From assembly GCA_005791855.1 (NCBI GenBank), contig SXUH01000249.1:1-6362 (forward strand): 6,362 nucleotides of DNA. Reading direction: 5' to 3'. Under the pieces are notes generated by a model. It made no database searches and was not told where the DNA came from. It worked only from the letters and a program-made list of their open reading frames with translations. A program made the position numbers and the translations under genes. This document shows positions 6,025 through 6,362 of this stretch, one piece after another. Origin of the DNA: Bdellovibrionales bacterium (GTDB lineage Bacteria > Bdellovibrionota > Bacteriovoracia > Bacteriovoracales > Bacteriovoracaceae). Each line of letters begins with the position of its first letter. Within the stretch, counting starts at the first letter, position 1.

Positions 6025-6066
6025 CCTTCGACCAGAGTGGTACAGCGATGTACCACTCTTCGGAGG
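6025..6066 (+). other. Long stem-loop with GCGA tetraloop after the exported-protein unit
   Basis: AGAGTGGTACA (6034-6044) pairs perfectly with TGTACCACTCT (6049-6059) around GCGA, a GNRA tetraloop. After a CC bulge the stem resumes: CCTTCGA (6025-6031) pairs with TCGGAGG (6060-6066) with one G-U. That makes 18 bp in all. It begins 9 nt after the stop at 6015. No T-run follows directly, so it may protect the mRNA 3' end, form part of a terminator with the T-run at 6100, or be a DNA operator dyad. Confidence 0.7.
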
Positions 6067-6071
6067 CAGTC

Positions 6072-6105
6072 ACGGGTGGCTCGCCGCCGTACCTTTAAGT
6101 TTTTT
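6072..6105 (+). terminator. Candidate intrinsic terminator
   Basis: ACGG-G-TGG (6072-6079) can pair with CCGCCGT (6084-6090) around CTCG, seven pairs with one bulge and one G-U. It is followed by acctttaag and six T (6100-6105). The T-run is 9 nt from the stem, so the match to a classical terminator is imperfect. Confidence 0.35.
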
Positions 6106-6106
6106 C

Positions 6107-6168
6107 AGGTCCCCGGGATTTTTTGTGAACTGCCATCCTGGTTCCGCGCGAGCCGTCCCGCGGGACCT
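6107..6168. repeat. Long-range inverted repeat between the convergent genes
   Basis: AGGTCCCCGGG (6107-6117) is complementary to CCCGCGGGACCT (6157-6168) with one bulged C, giving 11 bp around a 39-nt loop. The right arm also contains the perfect palindrome GTCCCGCGGGAC (6155-6166). It ends at the stop codon of the minus-strand gene. Confidence 0.5.
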
Positions 6169-6362
6169 CACCTGATGTCGCAGCCGATGAGGTAGCTCCC
6201 AGCGTAGAACGACGTCTGCTGATTCTTCTTGAGCTTTGGAAACGAGTAGACCATCCCAACAGATTCCTCATCCACCTTGCTCAGTCCAACCTTACTGTAG
6301 AGCCCGGCCCCGAGTTCGTCGGCGACGAACTCGAGCTTCATCACTCCGTTCTTCGAGAGGAG
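6168..6362 (-). CDS. 3' end of an unrecognised gene entering from the right
   Basis: On the minus strand the frame is open from the window edge to TGA at 6168-6170, giving the last 64 residues of a protein. They start LLSKNGVMKLEFVADELGAG and end SFYAGSYLIGCDIR. Third positions are mostly C/G, as in the neighbours, and there is a Lys/Asn-rich turn (KLKKNQQ) before a strand-like end with one cysteine. The pattern looks beta-rich, but no family can be named from so little. The true start lies outside the window. It is convergent with the exported-protein unit across a 152-bp gap full of dyads. Confidence 0.65.
   Translation of the reverse strand, partial: LLSKNGVMKLEFVADELGAGLYSKVGLSKVDEESVGMVYSFPKLKKNQQTSFYAGSYLIGCDIR

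Overview
The window comes from a Gram-negative bacterium. It carries a lipid A/LPS flippase of the MsbA family, a heptose-bisphosphate phosphatase for LPS core sugars, and two proteins with clear Sec signal peptides. The genes are GC-rich, with C or G in most third codon positions (Lys mostly AAG, Ile mostly ATC), yet the proteins are rich in Lys, Phe and Ile. I cannot name the taxon from this alone. Shine-Dalgarno sequences are strong for most genes.

Left part (1-2250): a compact DEAD/DEAH-type SF2 helicase runs into recO with a 19-nt overlap, so the two are probably translated together as a DNA repair unit. recO then meets gmhB tail to tail. Their last 18 bases are shared, and the two TGA stops form the ends of a small palindrome. 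gmhB on the minus strand has no ATG, GTG or TTG start that keeps its catalytic DxD motif. The only start with a good GGAGG site is an ATT codon at 2248.

Middle (2250-3995): gmhB and msbA diverge from a 34-bp gap. GmhB supplies a step in heptose synthesis for the LPS inner core, and MsbA flips lipid A-core across the inner membrane, so this is a small cell-envelope locus.

Right part (3996-6362): a 202-nt gap rich in inverted repeats precedes a tight two-gene unit (21-bp gap) for exported proteins of unknown family. The first has an internal duplication of a cysteine-containing motif on either side of a Ser/Arg-rich linker. The second has a probable beta-rich half and a helical C-terminal half. 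The unit ends in an unusually long RNA hairpin with a GCGA tetraloop. The dyad TGGTAC-N6/7-GTACCA occurs both before and after the unit. The 3' end of one more unrecognised gene enters from the right on the minus strand (6168-6362).

The left and middle genes are ordinary housekeeping functions. What deserves attention is the ATT start of gmhB and the secreted two-gene unit with its dyad-rich flanks. I saw no phage, transposon, CRISPR, rRNA or tRNA.
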